This document shows, in pieces, positions 32,639 to 42,332 of a stretch of DNA of 64,000 bases (position 1 is its first letter; each line of letters starts with the position of its first letter). Origin of the DNA: an uncultured Rhizobium sp. (GTDB lineage Bacteria > Pseudomonadota > Alphaproteobacteria > Rhizobiales > Rhizobiaceae); the NCBI GenBank assembly GCA_945952045.1, contig CAMFHE010000001.1:386041-450040 (forward strand), written 5' to 3'. The translations under genes were made by a program, and so were the position numbers. The notes under the pieces are model-generated. The model had not been told where the DNA came from and searched no databases. It worked only from the letters and a program-made list of their open reading frames with translations.

Positions 32639-34873
32639 ATGCGTTTGGAACTCGGACTGGGTGTGTCCCTGGTCGCCTTGATGGTAGCGATGCCTGTGCA
32701 GGCACAAGATCGCGACGCCGGGACAGAAACGACCAGTCAGGCCGGCGACCGCGCGCCGACGACCCTCGAAAAGATCACGGTGACCGGCAGCCGTGCGCCG
32801 CAGCAGATTTCGGAAACGGCCAAGACCATTCACGTCGTTGAAGCGGAAGACATCCAGTCGCGCGCCCACTCCGGCGAGAGCCTCCAGCAGATCCTCGCGC
32901 AGGAAATTCCGAGCTTCGACGCGGCAAGCTATGGTGCGCGCACCTCCTACGGTCAGAATCTGCGCGGGCGCACGGCGCTCGTCCTGATCGACGGCGTGTC
33001 GCTGAACTCCGCGCGCGGCGTCAGCCGCCAGTTCGATTCCATCGATCCGTTCAATATCGAGCGCATCGAGGTTCTCTCCGGCGCAACGTCGATCTATGGC
33101 GGCAACGCGACCGGCGGCATCATCAACATCATCACCAAAAAGGGCAAGGATGCCGAGGACGGCCTGCATGCCGAGGTGATGACCGGCTTCGAGAGCGGCT
33201 TCAGCGGCAAGGGCGACATCGACAAGCGCGCCGCCGCCGCCGTGACCTACAACAAGGATAATTGGGACGCGCGTTTTGCCGTTTCTGGCGTCGATACCGG
33301 AACCTTTTACGACGGCAGCGGCACGATCCTGATGCCGGATATCACCCAGACCTCGACCGCCGACAACAGAAGCATCGATGTCATGGGTTCGGTCGGCTAC
33401 CAGATCGACGCCGGCAGGCGTCTGGAGGTCGGCGGTCAATATTTCGACAGCGGACAGGATACGGAATACGGGGTCTATTTCGGCCGTCTTCTTGCCGGGC
33501 TTTCCAATCCCAGCCTTCTGGAAACCCGCAGCGGCTACAGCTCGGATTTCAATCCCAAGACCCGCCGCGCGATGATCAACACCACCTATACCGACGACGA
33601 CGTGTTCGGTCAGAGCCTGATGCTGCAGGCCTTCTATCGCTCCGAAAAGGTCCAGTTCCATCCGTTCCCGTCTTCGGCCTACTTCTACGGAAGCTCCCAG
33701 GATACGGACTATTACGGCTTCAAGGCCGCGATGGTCGCAGAGCCCACCGATGGCCTGCGCATCACCTATGGCCTCGACGCCGACCGTGATTCCTTCTCCT
33801 CGCGCCAAAATATCTTCGACCGCATGACGGCTCTGCAATCGGGCGCCATGGACTTCGACACGATCGGCGTCACCGGGCTTTACCCTGGCATCGACGTCAC
33901 CACGGTCGCGGGCTTTGCCGACGTGTCCTATGCAGTCAACGACGCGCTGACGGTCAATGGCGGCGTGCGCTACCAGTATGTCGATACTGCTGTCGGCGAT
34001 TTCGCAGGCGCGGCGCAGCAGATCGCTATCCTTCAGGGGCAGGCCCGGTCCGCCGACGCGATCCCCGGCGGCTCGGTGCAATACGATGCCTTGCTGTTCA
34101 ATGCGGGTGCCGCCTACAGCATCACGGACAGCCAGCAGGTCTATGCGAACTTCAGCCAGGGCTTCGAACTGCCGGATCCCGCGAAATATTACGGCATCGG
34201 CACCTACAGCCTCGTCGGCGGTCACTATTCGCTGCTGAACAGCGTCAACGTCTCGCAATCGGCGCTGGAAGCGATCAAGACGAATTCCTTCGAGGTCGGT
34301 TATCGCCTCGACGAAGGCGGCTATACCTTCGACACGGCAGCATTCTATTCGATGTCGGACCGCTCGATCACCGTCAACCGCACGACGCTTGCCATCGAAA
34401 TGCAGGATCAGGAACGACGCGTCTACGGTATCGAAGGCAAGTTCGGCGTCGAACTGGCGCATGGTTTCGACGTCGGCGCGCTCGGCCAGTGGGTTCGCAC
34501 CGAAGTGAAGGGACCGGACGGCTGGGGCAAGGACAGCGTCGGTTCGGCCAGCGTTTCAAAGATCGGCGGCCATATCGGCTGGAGCGGCGAGGCGCTGAAG
34601 CTGCGCCTGCAGGGCCAGCACGTCTTCGATCTCACCGACAAGAACAATTACAGCATCGAGGGCTACACTTTGTTCGACCTCGTCGGCTCCTATCGCTTCG
34701 AAACGGCAAATGCGACCGTCAATTTCGGGGTCCACAATCTGTTCGACAAGGATTACACCACCATCTGGGGCTCGCGCGCCAAGGCGCTGTACGGCGCTTT
34801 GGCCAACGAAGCGATCTTCGACTACAAGGGGCGGGGCCGTACTTTCGCGGTCTCCCTGACGAAGACCTTCTGA
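32639..34873 (+). CDS. TonB-dependent ferric siderophore receptor
   Basis: The start at 32639 (after TTGGGGG) gives 744 aa with a signal peptide ending at PVQAQD. A TonB-box-like stretch (LEKITVTGS) and a plug domain follow (GESLQQILAQEIPSFD, RGRTALVLIDGVSLN, IERIEVLSGATSIYGG, GGIINIITKKG), then a beta-barrel that ends in VSLTKTF with the required terminal Phe. The MFS permease gene starts 1 bp after its stop. The pair resembles RhtA-RhtX, used for rhizobactin-type (citrate-hydroxamate) siderophores. The exact ligand is not readable from sequence. Confidence 0.9.
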   Translation: MRLELGLGVSLVALMVAMPVQAQDRDAGTETTSQAGDRAPTTLEKITVTGSRAPQQISETAKTIHVVEAEDIQSRAHSGESLQQILAQEIPSFDAASYGARTSYGQNLRGRTALVLIDGVSLNSARGVSRQFDSIDPFNIERIEVLSGATSIYGGNATGGIINIITKKGKDAEDGLHAEVMTGFESGFSGKGDIDKRAAAAVTYNKDNWDARFAVSGVDTGTFYDGSGTILMPDITQTSTADNRSIDVMGSVGYQIDAGRRLEVGGQYFDSGQDTEYGVYFGRLLAGLSNPSLLETRSGYSSDFNPKTRRAMINTTYTDDDVFGQSLMLQAFYRSEKVQFHPFPSSAYFYGSSQDTDYYGFKAAMVAEPTDGLRITYGLDADRDSFSSRQNIFDRMTALQSGAMDFDTIGVTGLYPGIDVTTVAGFADVSYAVNDALTVNGGVRYQYVDTAVGDFAGAAQQIAILQGQARSADAIPGGSVQYDALLFNAGAAYSITDSQQVYANFSQGFELPDPAKYYGIGTYSLVGGHYSLLNSVNVSQSALEAIKTNSFEVGYRLDEGGYTFDTAAFYSMSDRSITVNRTTLAIEMQDQERRVYGIEGKFGVELAHGFDVGALGQWVRTEVKGPDGWGKDSVGSASVSKIGGHIGWSGEALKLRLQGQHVFDLTDKNNYSIEGYTLFDLVGSYRFETANATVNFGVHNLFDKDYTTIWGSRAKALYGALANEAIFDYKGRGRTFAVSLTKTF

Positions 34874-34874
34874 G

Positions 34875-36143
34875 ATGGCGGCACCGGTTGACACCGTCGA
34901 GACCTATGGCGCGCAGACGCAATCCGCGCGCGGGGGAGGGCGGCTCTATGCCGTCCTCGCCGGCCTCTATCTTGCCCAGGGCATACCGACCTATCTTCTG
35001 CTCGTCGCTTTGCCGCCGCTGATGCGCGAATCGGGTGCGTCTCGCACCGCCATCGGCCTGTTTTCCCTATTGATGCTGCCGCTGATCCTGAAATTCGCAG
35101 TCGCACCGCTCGTCGACCGTTTTTCGCCCCTGGCGTGGCTGGGGCATCGGCGCGGCTGGGTCGTGCCGACGCAGCTTCTCGTCAGCGCGCTGATTGCGGC
35201 GATGGCGTTTTTCGGTCCGGAACAAGCCGGTCCGCTGTTCGCGCTCGGCTTTGCCATAGCGGTCTTGTCGTCGCTGCAGGATATTGCGACGGACGGTTAT
35301 GCCGTGCGCCATCTCGATGCCCGCTCGCGTCCGGTCGGCAATGCCATCCAGGCTGGGGCGGTCGCCCTTGGCGTCATCCTCGGCGGCACGCTCGCGCTCG
35401 TCCTGTTCAAGCAGATCGGCTGGGCTCCGACGATCCTGATCGTGGCGACATTATCCCTGCTGCCGCTGGTCGCGGCGCTGTTGATGCGCGAGGATGCCAG
35501 TGAGGCCGATGCAGGCGTGCAAAAATCACGCGCGACGCTACGCGGCTTCTTTTCGCGTCCGAATGCCTGGGTCGTTCTCGGCTTTGCTCTGACATACCGC
35601 GCCAGCGAAGGCCTGGTGCGTGGCATGGAGGGCGCCTATCTCGTCGATCTCGGTGTGCCCGTCAGCTGGATCGGTTATCTGAGCGGTGGCGCTGCCGCTT
35701 CCGCCGGATTGATCGGCGCCGTCGTATGCGCGCTGCTTATCCGGAAAGCGGGGCTGACAGCCACGCTCGTGCTGCTCGGGCTTCTTCGAAGCCTGTGCTT
35801 CCTCGTCTTCACGCTCAGCGCCGCGCATGTGCTTCCCGGCGCCATGGTCGGCATGGGCGCATCCGCCTTCCAGGCCTTCGTGCGCTACATGGAGCTGGTG
35901 GCAATCTATTCACTGTTTATGAAAGCTTCGTCTCAGGATCAGCCGGGCACAGATTTCACCATTCTTACCTGCGCGGAACTCATCGTCTACCTGATCGGCT
36001 CGTCGGTCGCGGGTCTGCTGGCGGATCATTTCGGCTATCCGACGCTTTTCGGTATCGCCACCGCAATCTCGCTGCTTGGCATCGGCCTCGCATACCGTCA
36101 GCTGGCCCGACTGGATCGGCAAACGTTGGCTCCACAGCCGTAA
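34875..36143 (+). CDS. RhtX/FptX-family MFS siderophore permease
   Basis: The 422-aa protein has about 12 membrane segments and the AmpG/RhtX-like pattern: YLAQGIPTYLLLVALPPLMRESG at the first segment, LPLILKFAVAPLVDRFSP, and SLQDIATDGYAVRHLD. RhtX-type proteins carry an intact ferric siderophore across the inner membrane alone, without an ABC transporter. Its placement directly after the receiver-partner outer membrane receptor gene makes this call strong. A reductase or hydrolase to free the iron is not encoded nearby. Confidence 0.85.
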   Translation: MAAPVDTVETYGAQTQSARGGGRLYAVLAGLYLAQGIPTYLLLVALPPLMRESGASRTAIGLFSLLMLPLILKFAVAPLVDRFSPLAWLGHRRGWVVPTQLLVSALIAAMAFFGPEQAGPLFALGFAIAVLSSLQDIATDGYAVRHLDARSRPVGNAIQAGAVALGVILGGTLALVLFKQIGWAPTILIVATLSLLPLVAALLMREDASEADAGVQKSRATLRGFFSRPNAWVVLGFALTYRASEGLVRGMEGAYLVDLGVPVSWIGYLSGGAAASAGLIGAVVCALLIRKAGLTATLVLLGLLRSLCFLVFTLSAAHVLPGAMVGMGASAFQAFVRYMELVAIYSLFMKASSQDQPGTDFTILTCAELIVYLIGSSVAGLLADHFGYPTLFGIATAISLLGIGLAYRQLARLDRQTLAPQP

Positions 36144-36334
36144 GGGGATATTCAGCTGGATTAACAATTAAAGAGTGTATTCTTTTTCGGCGCGAAGCCT
36201 GCCGCGCTGATTTCTCCCGGAGCATGTGAAAATTAACTGCGATTTTCAATCTGTGCGGGCAGGGATGAATATTGACTTCGCGACGGATTGCGATCTGAAT
36301 TCCGGCTATCGTTCTCTGCGCAGAAAGATGGCAG

Positions 36335-37558
36335 ATGCGCTCGATGACCGCCACGCCGACGCCCGATCGCATCGATGAGCGGAGCTCTTCCGGTTCGACG
36401 TTCGAAGTCACAGCCGAGGATGCGTTCGATTTTCGCTCCGCGGATTACGCCGAACTTTTCGCCGCGTCCGCCGCGACCGCATTTCAACATCCGATATGGC
36501 TTGCGCAATTGTATGAGAAAGTGGTGCGGCAGAGCGCTGCCGCGCCGCTCATTATCGTCGTGCGTGTTCGCGAGAGCGGAAAGCTTGCGATGGTCCTGCC
36601 GCTGGTGCGGCGCAGATACATGCTGTTGAGGGCCGTGGAATTCGCAGATATGCGGGTGTCCGATTACGCATCGCCGGTGGCAGAGCCTGAAACGTTTTCG
36701 CGCATCCTGGCGGATAGCCGGACGCTTGCAGCCATCCGGCGGCAGCTGCGCCCCTATGATATCCTGCGCATCGGCAAGCTTTCGGACCAGGCCCTGCCCA
36801 TGCAGCGGCTGTTCGGGCTGGAGACTCGCAACAGCATGGAAATGAACGCCTATTGCGCCAAGCTGGAGCCTACATTCGCCGACTGGCGCGCGCGGCAGCT
36901 GGACCAGTCCTATCGCCGTGAGCTCGACAAGAAATGGCGCCAGCTCAATCGCATGGGGGAGGCGCGGTTCGACCGGATGATGGGTGCGTCCGACATCCGC
37001 ATGGCGTTCGACGCGCTGAAACTTTACCGTGGCCGGCGCTTCGACGGCAGTGACGGTCCGGTCGACCTCCTGCAGCAGAAGCTCTATTTTGATTTCTATC
37101 TGGCCGTTGCCAATGAAGGCTGCGGTGGCTTTGCGCGCACCTTCGTCTTCTTCATGAACGGCAAGCCTGTGGCAAGCGCCCTCGGCCTCAAGCATCGGGA
37201 GACGCTTCTGGTCATTCTCAGCGGCTTCGATGAAACCAGCTATCGCAAACAATCGATCGGCAGCCTGCTATTCGAGCAGATCGCCCGCGACTGCATAGAG
37301 AATGGCGACCTCTACCTCGATTTTACGATTGGTGACGAGCCCTACAAGCGCATTTTCGGCGGGCGGCCATCGCCGATGTGGCAATTCCACAAATCCGGAA
37401 GCCCTTTCGGCTACGTCGCGCACATGGCGGTCGAAAAATTGCCGGCGCTCAAGGATGTCGCGCGCCGCATTCTTACCGCAACGCCCGGAGGAAAGCTCAA
37501 ACCATCGACCTTCGCCCTACCGGTTTCCGACGAAACGGCCAGTCGTCCGGAAGGATGA
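36335..37558 (+). CDS. GNAT/BioF2-like acyltransferase domain protein
   Basis: The 407-aa protein belongs to the BioF2-like (FemAB-related) group, with a double GNAT-like layout. PIWLAQLYEKV opens the first half. The hallmark SYRRELDKKWRQLNRMGEARF and ALGLKHRETLLVILSGFDETSYRKQSIGSLLFEQIARD in the second half are the acyl-CoA-binding part. Start choice between 36335 and 36344 is open. Relatives are found in exopolysaccharide or cellulose clusters (CelD-like), where they may transfer acyl or aminoacyl groups. No such cluster is adjacent here. The substrate is unknown. Confidence 0.75.
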   Translation: MRSMTATPTPDRIDERSSSGSTFEVTAEDAFDFRSADYAELFAASAATAFQHPIWLAQLYEKVVRQSAAAPLIIVVRVRESGKLAMVLPLVRRRYMLLRAVEFADMRVSDYASPVAEPETFSRILADSRTLAAIRRQLRPYDILRIGKLSDQALPMQRLFGLETRNSMEMNAYCAKLEPTFADWRARQLDQSYRRELDKKWRQLNRMGEARFDRMMGASDIRMAFDALKLYRGRRFDGSDGPVDLLQQKLYFDFYLAVANEGCGGFARTFVFFMNGKPVASALGLKHRETLLVILSGFDETSYRKQSIGSLLFEQIARDCIENGDLYLDFTIGDEPYKRIFGGRPSPMWQFHKSGSPFGYVAHMAVEKLPALKDVARRILTATPGGKLKPSTFALPVSDETASRPEG

Positions 37559-37575
37559 CGCCGTCCTCTATGGCG

Positions 37576-38802
37576 TCAGGTGGCGGCTTCCGCGCCGGAC
37601 CGCTTGAGACGGCGCAATACGGCCGCAAGATTTGGACTTATCCGGTCGATTTCATTGAGAATGCGGCGCTTGCTGAAATGAACCTGCCGTCGCGCTTGCC
37701 AGCGCAGGCCGGAATCGATGGTCAGGCTGCGCCGGAAGTCCGCCTGCTGAAGACCATATGCGTCCATAGCCTGCTTGACAGGGTCGTTATAGAAAGCCGC
37801 GATCTTCTCCGCACCGATTCCGGGCGAGCCCATCCATTGCGGCACATGGAACATGCACAGGCGTTCGATATCGGTGAGCAGTCGGCTGACGCCGGTGCCG
37901 GCGGCGGGGCAGGAGGTCTGATAGGCATCGCCGATCAACACGGCGCCATCACGCTTGCAGTTTTCCGCAACGGTGATGTCCGTCAGCCAGCTGGAAACGC
38001 GATCCGTCACCTCGAAGTCGCCGAATGTCTCGACGAGGCCGGGAAGGTTCCGGACGAGCGCGTCACGGGGCCGCTCGCGCACAGCCTTGACGAAGGGGTC
38101 GTCTGGCTCACGGAAAACGAAAAGATTGGCGCGCGTGGTTCCGCCGGCGGGAAACAGGCTGAGATAATCGATGCCGTCGGAAGTTCCCTCGCCGTAATAG
38201 GTAAGGGCCTGATGCGCGAAACTGCTTGCGCCGACCGGCTTGAGATTGAAGCCGAATGTCATCGACTGCCGCCGGTGGACGAACCTGCGGTCTATGCCGA
38301 GGTCGCGGCGAAGAATATCGCCCATGCCGGTGGCAAGCACGAGAAGCTGCGCGGTTATATCGCCCTGACCGACGATCGAGACCCGCTGTCGGTCCCGGTT
38401 CGCCTCCAATGCGCCGACACGGCCGGCGATGAACTGGACGGTCTTGGGCAATTCAGCCCGCATCGTGCCGACAAGGTCGTCGTAGAAAATGCCGTAGTGG
38501 AGCTCCCGGGTGCGATCGAGCAAGCGTCCCTTGCGCAAATTGATGATCTCGCTGAACGGGCTCGCCTTCGCCGACAGGCTTTCCAGAAGGCCGATGCGAC
38601 GCATTTTGTCGATCTGGTCGCCGGCGATCTTTTCGACGCGAAATTCCCGCGGAACGATCTCGTGGCGATCGATCAGCGTCACATGATAGCCTCGGCGGCC
38701 GAGCAGGATCGCGGCAAGCGTTCCCGACAGCCCGCCGCCGACGATGACGATCTCGGTGTCTAGGCCCGCAGGCAGCGGGCGAGGCGAATGTCCAGCTGTC
38801 AT
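37576..38802 (-). CDS. FAD-dependent oxidoreductase/monooxygenase-like protein
   Basis: The start at 38802 follows GAGGTG and gives 408 aa. The N-terminal FAD motif is EIVIVGGGLSGTLAAILLGRRGYHVTLID. A later GAVLIGDAYQTSCPAAGTGVSRLLTDIERL is the second FAD-binding segment typical of group A flavoprotein monooxygenases and halogenase-like enzymes. There is no membrane segment. It is convergent with the acyltransferase gene (17 bp apart). Natural-product tailoring or aromatic hydroxylation are possible roles; none can be chosen on sequence alone. Confidence 0.8.
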   Translation of the reverse strand: MTAGHSPRPLPAGLDTEIVIVGGGLSGTLAAILLGRRGYHVTLIDRHEIVPREFRVEKIAGDQIDKMRRIGLLESLSAKASPFSEIINLRKGRLLDRTRELHYGIFYDDLVGTMRAELPKTVQFIAGRVGALEANRDRQRVSIVGQGDITAQLLVLATGMGDILRRDLGIDRRFVHRRQSMTFGFNLKPVGASSFAHQALTYYGEGTSDGIDYLSLFPAGGTTRANLFVFREPDDPFVKAVRERPRDALVRNLPGLVETFGDFEVTDRVSSWLTDITVAENCKRDGAVLIGDAYQTSCPAAGTGVSRLLTDIERLCMFHVPQWMGSPGIGAEKIAAFYNDPVKQAMDAYGLQQADFRRSLTIDSGLRWQARRQVHFSKRRILNEIDRISPNLAAVLRRLKRSGAEAAT

Positions 38803-38915
38803 CGATCGCACCTCAACAGCACATGAAAGGCGTGAGGGCATTTGTCCGCTATTGGGCGAACTTCATCAAGCGGAACTTCATGGTTTGGTGAACCGGCCCA
38901 ATCGTGCCTGCTTGC

Positions 38916-40382
38916 TCAGGCCTCCTGCGGCGCAGGCGCCGTTGCCTGGGCCGACGGAATGAGCAGGCAGGAAGGCACGATCAGGGCGGCGATCAACAGC
39001 ATGGCGATGAAGGTGGCATGCAGCGCGTGCTGCAAGGCAAGGCGAATGTCTTGCATGCCGCCGATGGCCGAGCCCGTGCCATTCAACAGGCCGCGGATCT
39101 GCTCCGGGGTGATCGCCTGTCCGTTGGTTGCGTGCGACAGGCCGTAGGTGAGAACCGCGCCGAGCACGGCTGCGCCGAGCGTGCTGCCGAGGTTGCGCGA
39201 AAACACGTTCGACGCTGTGGCGCTGCCGCGCTCCGACCAGCTGACGCTATCCTGGGTGAGAATCAGGGCGCTGATATTGAGCAGACCCATGCCGAGACCC
39301 ATGATGAGCGAGCCGGCGCCGGCAAGTACGGCCGAACTTGCGGGCGTCAGCAGCACGAACAGGAATGTGCCGACAGGGATCAGCAAACTGCCGGTGATCA
39401 TGATCGGACGTAAACCCAGGCGCCCGAACTGGCGCGACGCGATGGTGGCGCCGCAAGGCCAGCCGAGCAGCAGCATAGTCAAGGCGAAACCGGCGACGAG
39501 CGGCGATCCGTTGAGCACCGTCTGCACATACATGGGCAGGAAGGTCGTCAGGCCCATGATCGACATGCTGGCGAAAAAGACGGCGAGGTTTGCGAAGGCA
39601 ATCGGCCGTTTCAGCCACAGAGCCGGTGCGATCATCGGCGCTTCGGCGCGGCGCTCCTGCCAGATGAAGCCGACGAGGGCCGCGATGAAGACGACAAGCG
39701 CCGCGATGGCCTCTCCCGACAGCGCGCTTTCCATCTCGGTCAAAGCAATCATCAAGGCGGAAATGGAGATGGCGAAAAGCACTGCGCCAAGTATGTCGAT
39801 CGACACCGAGCGCGACCGTTTTTCCTCATGCAGGAACAGGAGGAAGGCCGAGGCGGCGAAGATGCCGACGGGAACGTTGATCCAGAACACCCAGGCCCAG
39901 GGCAGATTGTGAATGATCAGGCTGCCAAGCAGCGGCCCGACGACAGCCGACAGCGCCCAGACGCTTGCCAGATAACCCTGGACCTTGCCGCGCTGGTTTC
40001 CGGGAAACAGGTCGGCGACGACGGTCATGGCGACCGGCTGGATCGCGCCCGCGCCGACGCCCTGCAACAGGCGGAAGACGATCATCGACGGCATGGACCA
40101 GGCAAAGCCGGCCAGCACCGACGCAAGCAAAAACAAAGTGATGCCGATGACGATCATCGGCTTGCGCCCGTAGATATCGGCCAGTTTTCCGAAGACGACC
40201 GTGGTTGCCGTCTGGGTCAGCAGGAAGGACGAGAAAACCCAGGAGTAGAGGTTGATCTGACCGAGCTGTGCGGCGATCTGCGGCATGGCCGTCGACACGA
40301 TGGTCGCTTCGATGGCGATCATCGCCATGCTTGCCATGATCGCGACGACGACGAGGCCGCGATGAGACGTTTTTTCTGTCAT
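38916..40382 (-). CDS. MFS multidrug exporter, DHA2 (EmrB/QacA) family
   Basis: The 488-aa length and about 14 membrane segments fit DHA2 proton antiporters. Motifs visible are IEATIVSTAMPQIAAQLG (first segment, with the D/E1 motif), GKLADIYGRKPMIVIG (motif A) and GVGAGAIQPVAMTVVADLFPGNQRGKVQG (motif C region). It would export toxic organic compounds. The gene lies 135 bp downstream of the WYL regulator gene on the same strand. No EmrA-type periplasmic partner is encoded next to it. Confidence 0.9.
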   Translation of the reverse strand: MTEKTSHRGLVVVAIMASMAMIAIEATIVSTAMPQIAAQLGQINLYSWVFSSFLLTQTATTVVFGKLADIYGRKPMIVIGITLFLLASVLAGFAWSMPSMIVFRLLQGVGAGAIQPVAMTVVADLFPGNQRGKVQGYLASVWALSAVVGPLLGSLIIHNLPWAWVFWINVPVGIFAASAFLLFLHEEKRSRSVSIDILGAVLFAISISALMIALTEMESALSGEAIAALVVFIAALVGFIWQERRAEAPMIAPALWLKRPIAFANLAVFFASMSIMGLTTFLPMYVQTVLNGSPLVAGFALTMLLLGWPCGATIASRQFGRLGLRPIMITGSLLIPVGTFLFVLLTPASSAVLAGAGSLIMGLGMGLLNISALILTQDSVSWSERGSATASNVFSRNLGSTLGAAVLGAVLTYGLSHATNGQAITPEQIRGLLNGTGSAIGGMQDIRLALQHALHATFIAMLLIAALIVPSCLLIPSAQATAPAPQEA

Positions 40383-40517
40383 GGGTGGCTTTCGGACCAG
40401 AGGGCCCGCTTCTGATTGGGAATGTTATCGTATGCTTAACTTACTAATCCGATGAATCTGTCCGTCAAGGCGGTTTTGGCATTTTGTTGCGGCGACATCT
40501 GGACGCGCCAGACCGGA

Positions 40518-41489
40518 TCAATCGGCTTTTTCGTAGAAGGATCGCAGCGTCGAAATCGCCTCGAACACGGCATTGCGCAGTTTTTCTGGCTCCAGCACTT
40601 CGGCATCCGGGCCAAGCCGCATGATATCCATCACGGCTATCTGCCCGGTCGCGACGGGCAGGCGGACGGTTTGCCAGCCCTTTTCGTCAAGCTCGGGCGA
40701 TATGTCCATCCGGGTGCGGACATAGGACGGACAATAGTGTTCGAGCATCCTCAAGCCCCACGGCGAAACGCGGATCACGGCCTCCTCGGGATAGAGTTCT
40801 TCTTCCAGCCGCCTTGTGTTTTCCGTCCAATATCCGGCGAGATCGAAGGTTGCCGGCCATTCGAAACGATCCTCGGTGACCACCAGATCGAGAATTCGGG
40901 CGATGCGGTAGGTTCTGACATCCTCGCCGACACGGCCGGCCATGTACCAGGCGCCGCCTTTCAGCACAATGCCGAGCGGTTCGAGTTCGCGATCCTTCTC
41001 CGCCTCCCACGTCCGGTAGCGCATTCGGATGCGCTTGCTGTTCCACACGGCATCGGCAATCGCCTGAAGGTAAAGCGGCTGTTCTCCTTCGGCGAGCCAA
41101 GCCGGTGCATCGAGGTAGAATTTCGACTGCATGCGCGCCGCGCTTTGGCGCAATTCCTCGGGCAGGGCCGCCGTCAGCTTTTTTTGGGCACCCGCCATCA
41201 GCGCGCCGAGACCGAGATCGGCGGCGGCGCCCGGCAGGCCGGAGAGAAACATCGCCTCCGCTTCGGCCGGCGACATACCGTTCAGGCGAACGCGGTATCC
41301 GTCGAGCAGCCGGTAGCCACCATCCGAGCCACGTTCGGCGAACACCGGTATTCCGGCCATGGAGAGCGCATCGATATCCCGGTAGATCGTGCGCACCGAG
41401 ACCTCGTTTTCCGCCGCCAGCGTCTCGGCCGTCACCAGCCCACGCGCCTGCAACGTCGTCAGGATATTGATGAGACGGCTGGCGCGCAT
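40518..41489 (-). CDS. YafY-type regulator (DeoR winged helix plus WYL domain)
   Basis: The start at 41489 follows GGAGAC and gives 323 aa. The N-terminus is a DeoR-like winged helix (RLINILTTLQARGLVTAETLAAENEVSVRTIYRDIDAL). A central WYL domain contains LEPLGIVLKGGAWYMAGRVG and RTYRIARI, which bind ligand or nucleic acid, and a WCX-like C-terminus follows. It is divergent from a glutathione S-transferase gene. The gap contains CTGACA twice (41527-41532 and 41537-41542). It most likely controls itself and the transferase gene. Confidence 0.88.
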   Translation of the reverse strand: MRASRLINILTTLQARGLVTAETLAAENEVSVRTIYRDIDALSMAGIPVFAERGSDGGYRLLDGYRVRLNGMSPAEAEAMFLSGLPGAAADLGLGALMAGAQKKLTAALPEELRQSAARMQSKFYLDAPAWLAEGEQPLYLQAIADAVWNSKRIRMRYRTWEAEKDRELEPLGIVLKGGAWYMAGRVGEDVRTYRIARILDLVVTEDRFEWPATFDLAGYWTENTRRLEEELYPEEAVIRVSPWGLRMLEHYCPSYVRTRMDISPELDEKGWQTVRLPVATGQIAVMDIMRLGPDAEVLEPEKLRNAVFEAISTLRSFYEKAD

Positions 41490-41526
41490 GGAAAGTCTCC
41501 GTTTTCTCCAATATCCATAAACCAAC

Positions 41527-41542
41527 CTGACACAATCTGACA
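41527..41542. promoter_or_regulatory. Direct repeat between WYL regulator and GST genes
   Basis: CTGACA occurs at 41527-41532 and 41537-41542, one helical turn apart, midway between the two divergent start codons. Repeated 6-bp elements at 10-bp spacing are a plausible binding site for a dimeric regulator. Evidence is only positional. Confidence 0.4.
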
Positions 41543-41604
41543 GGTATGGGGCGTTATTCTCGTTTCATCACCGCTCGCAAGGGCAGATCAAACGGAGAAA
41601 ACCG

Positions 41605-42258
41605 ATGAAAACCGACGCCATCACCTTTTATTATGCTCCCAGCAGCCGTGCGATGGGCACGCTGGTCCTGCTGGAGGAACTCGGCGCTCCCTATCAGCTT
41701 CATGTGCTCAACATAAAGCGGGGCGAGCAGCGCCAGCCGGAATATCTGGCGATCAATCCCATGGGCAAGGTTCCCGCCATCCGCCATGGCGACGTTCTGG
41801 TCACCGAACAGGCGGCGATCTCGCTCTACCTCGCCGATCTGTTTGCGGAAAAGGGTCTGGCGCCGGCCATCGGCGATCCGCAGCGCGGCGCTTATCTGCG
41901 CTGGATGGTCTTTTACGGCAATTGCTTCGAGCCGGCCGTGGTTGACCATTACCTGAAACGGCCCGCAGCCTCGAAAAACGAGACGCCTTACAGCAGTTAT
42001 GACGAAGTGCTGGACACGCTGGAGAAGGCGTTGACGCCCGGCCCATACCTGCTCGGCGAGCGCATGACCGCGGCCGACCTGCTCTGGGGGACGGCGCTGC
42101 ACTGGACGACGATGTTTGGCATCGTCCCGGAACGCCCGGCCTTCCGCGCCTATATCGACCGCATCACCAGCCGCGACGTCTACCGACGAGTGGCCGCGGA
42201 AGACCAGGCGCTTGCCGCACAACACGAAGAGATCGCAAAGAACGCTGGACGCGTCTGA
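41605..42258 (+). CDS. Glutathione S-transferase family protein
   Basis: The 217-aa protein has the thioredoxin-like N-terminal domain (YYAPSSRAMGTLVLLEELGAPYQLHVL, then NPMGKVPAIRHGDVLVTEQAAISLYLADL with the conserved cis-Pro and glutathione-binding Glu/Ala segment). A helical C-terminal domain includes GPYLLGERMTAADLLWGTAL, the N-capping box. It conjugates or reduces electrophiles with glutathione in the cytoplasm. It is divergent from a WYL regulator. GGAGAAAACCG precedes the ATG. Confidence 0.9.
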   Translation: MKTDAITFYYAPSSRAMGTLVLLEELGAPYQLHVLNIKRGEQRQPEYLAINPMGKVPAIRHGDVLVTEQAAISLYLADLFAEKGLAPAIGDPQRGAYLRWMVFYGNCFEPAVVDHYLKRPAASKNETPYSSYDEVLDTLEKALTPGPYLLGERMTAADLLWGTALHWTTMFGIVPERPAFRAYIDRITSRDVYRRVAAEDQALAAQHEEIAKNAGRV

Positions 42259-42271
42259 CGCATCCCGACCA

Positions 42272-42306
42272 GGGGACGCGCGAAGCGGAAACCGGGCGCG
42301 TTCCCC
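42272..42306. terminator. Hairpin between convergent GST and LuxR genes
   Basis: GGGGACGCGC (42272-42281) pairs with GCGCGTTCCCC (42296-42306) with a single bulged T, giving a 10-bp stem and a 14-nt loop. It is located between the stops of two converging genes. No T-run follows, so the call rests on stem strength and position. Confidence 0.45.
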
Positions 42307-42332
42307 AACTGCTTGCATGCAATGCGAGCCAA

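Noticed and set aside
32375-34462. Very long open frame antisense to the siderophore receptor gene
   Set aside because: It is a shadow frame of high-GC coding DNA. Its translation is Asp/Val/Arg-rich low-complexity sequence with no recognisable domain, while the other strand encodes a complete TonB-dependent receptor.
40424-40440. GTTA-N9-TAAC inverted repeat upstream of the DHA2 exporter gene as a possible operator
   Set aside because: The arms are only 4 bp and no second copy or paired regulator supports it.
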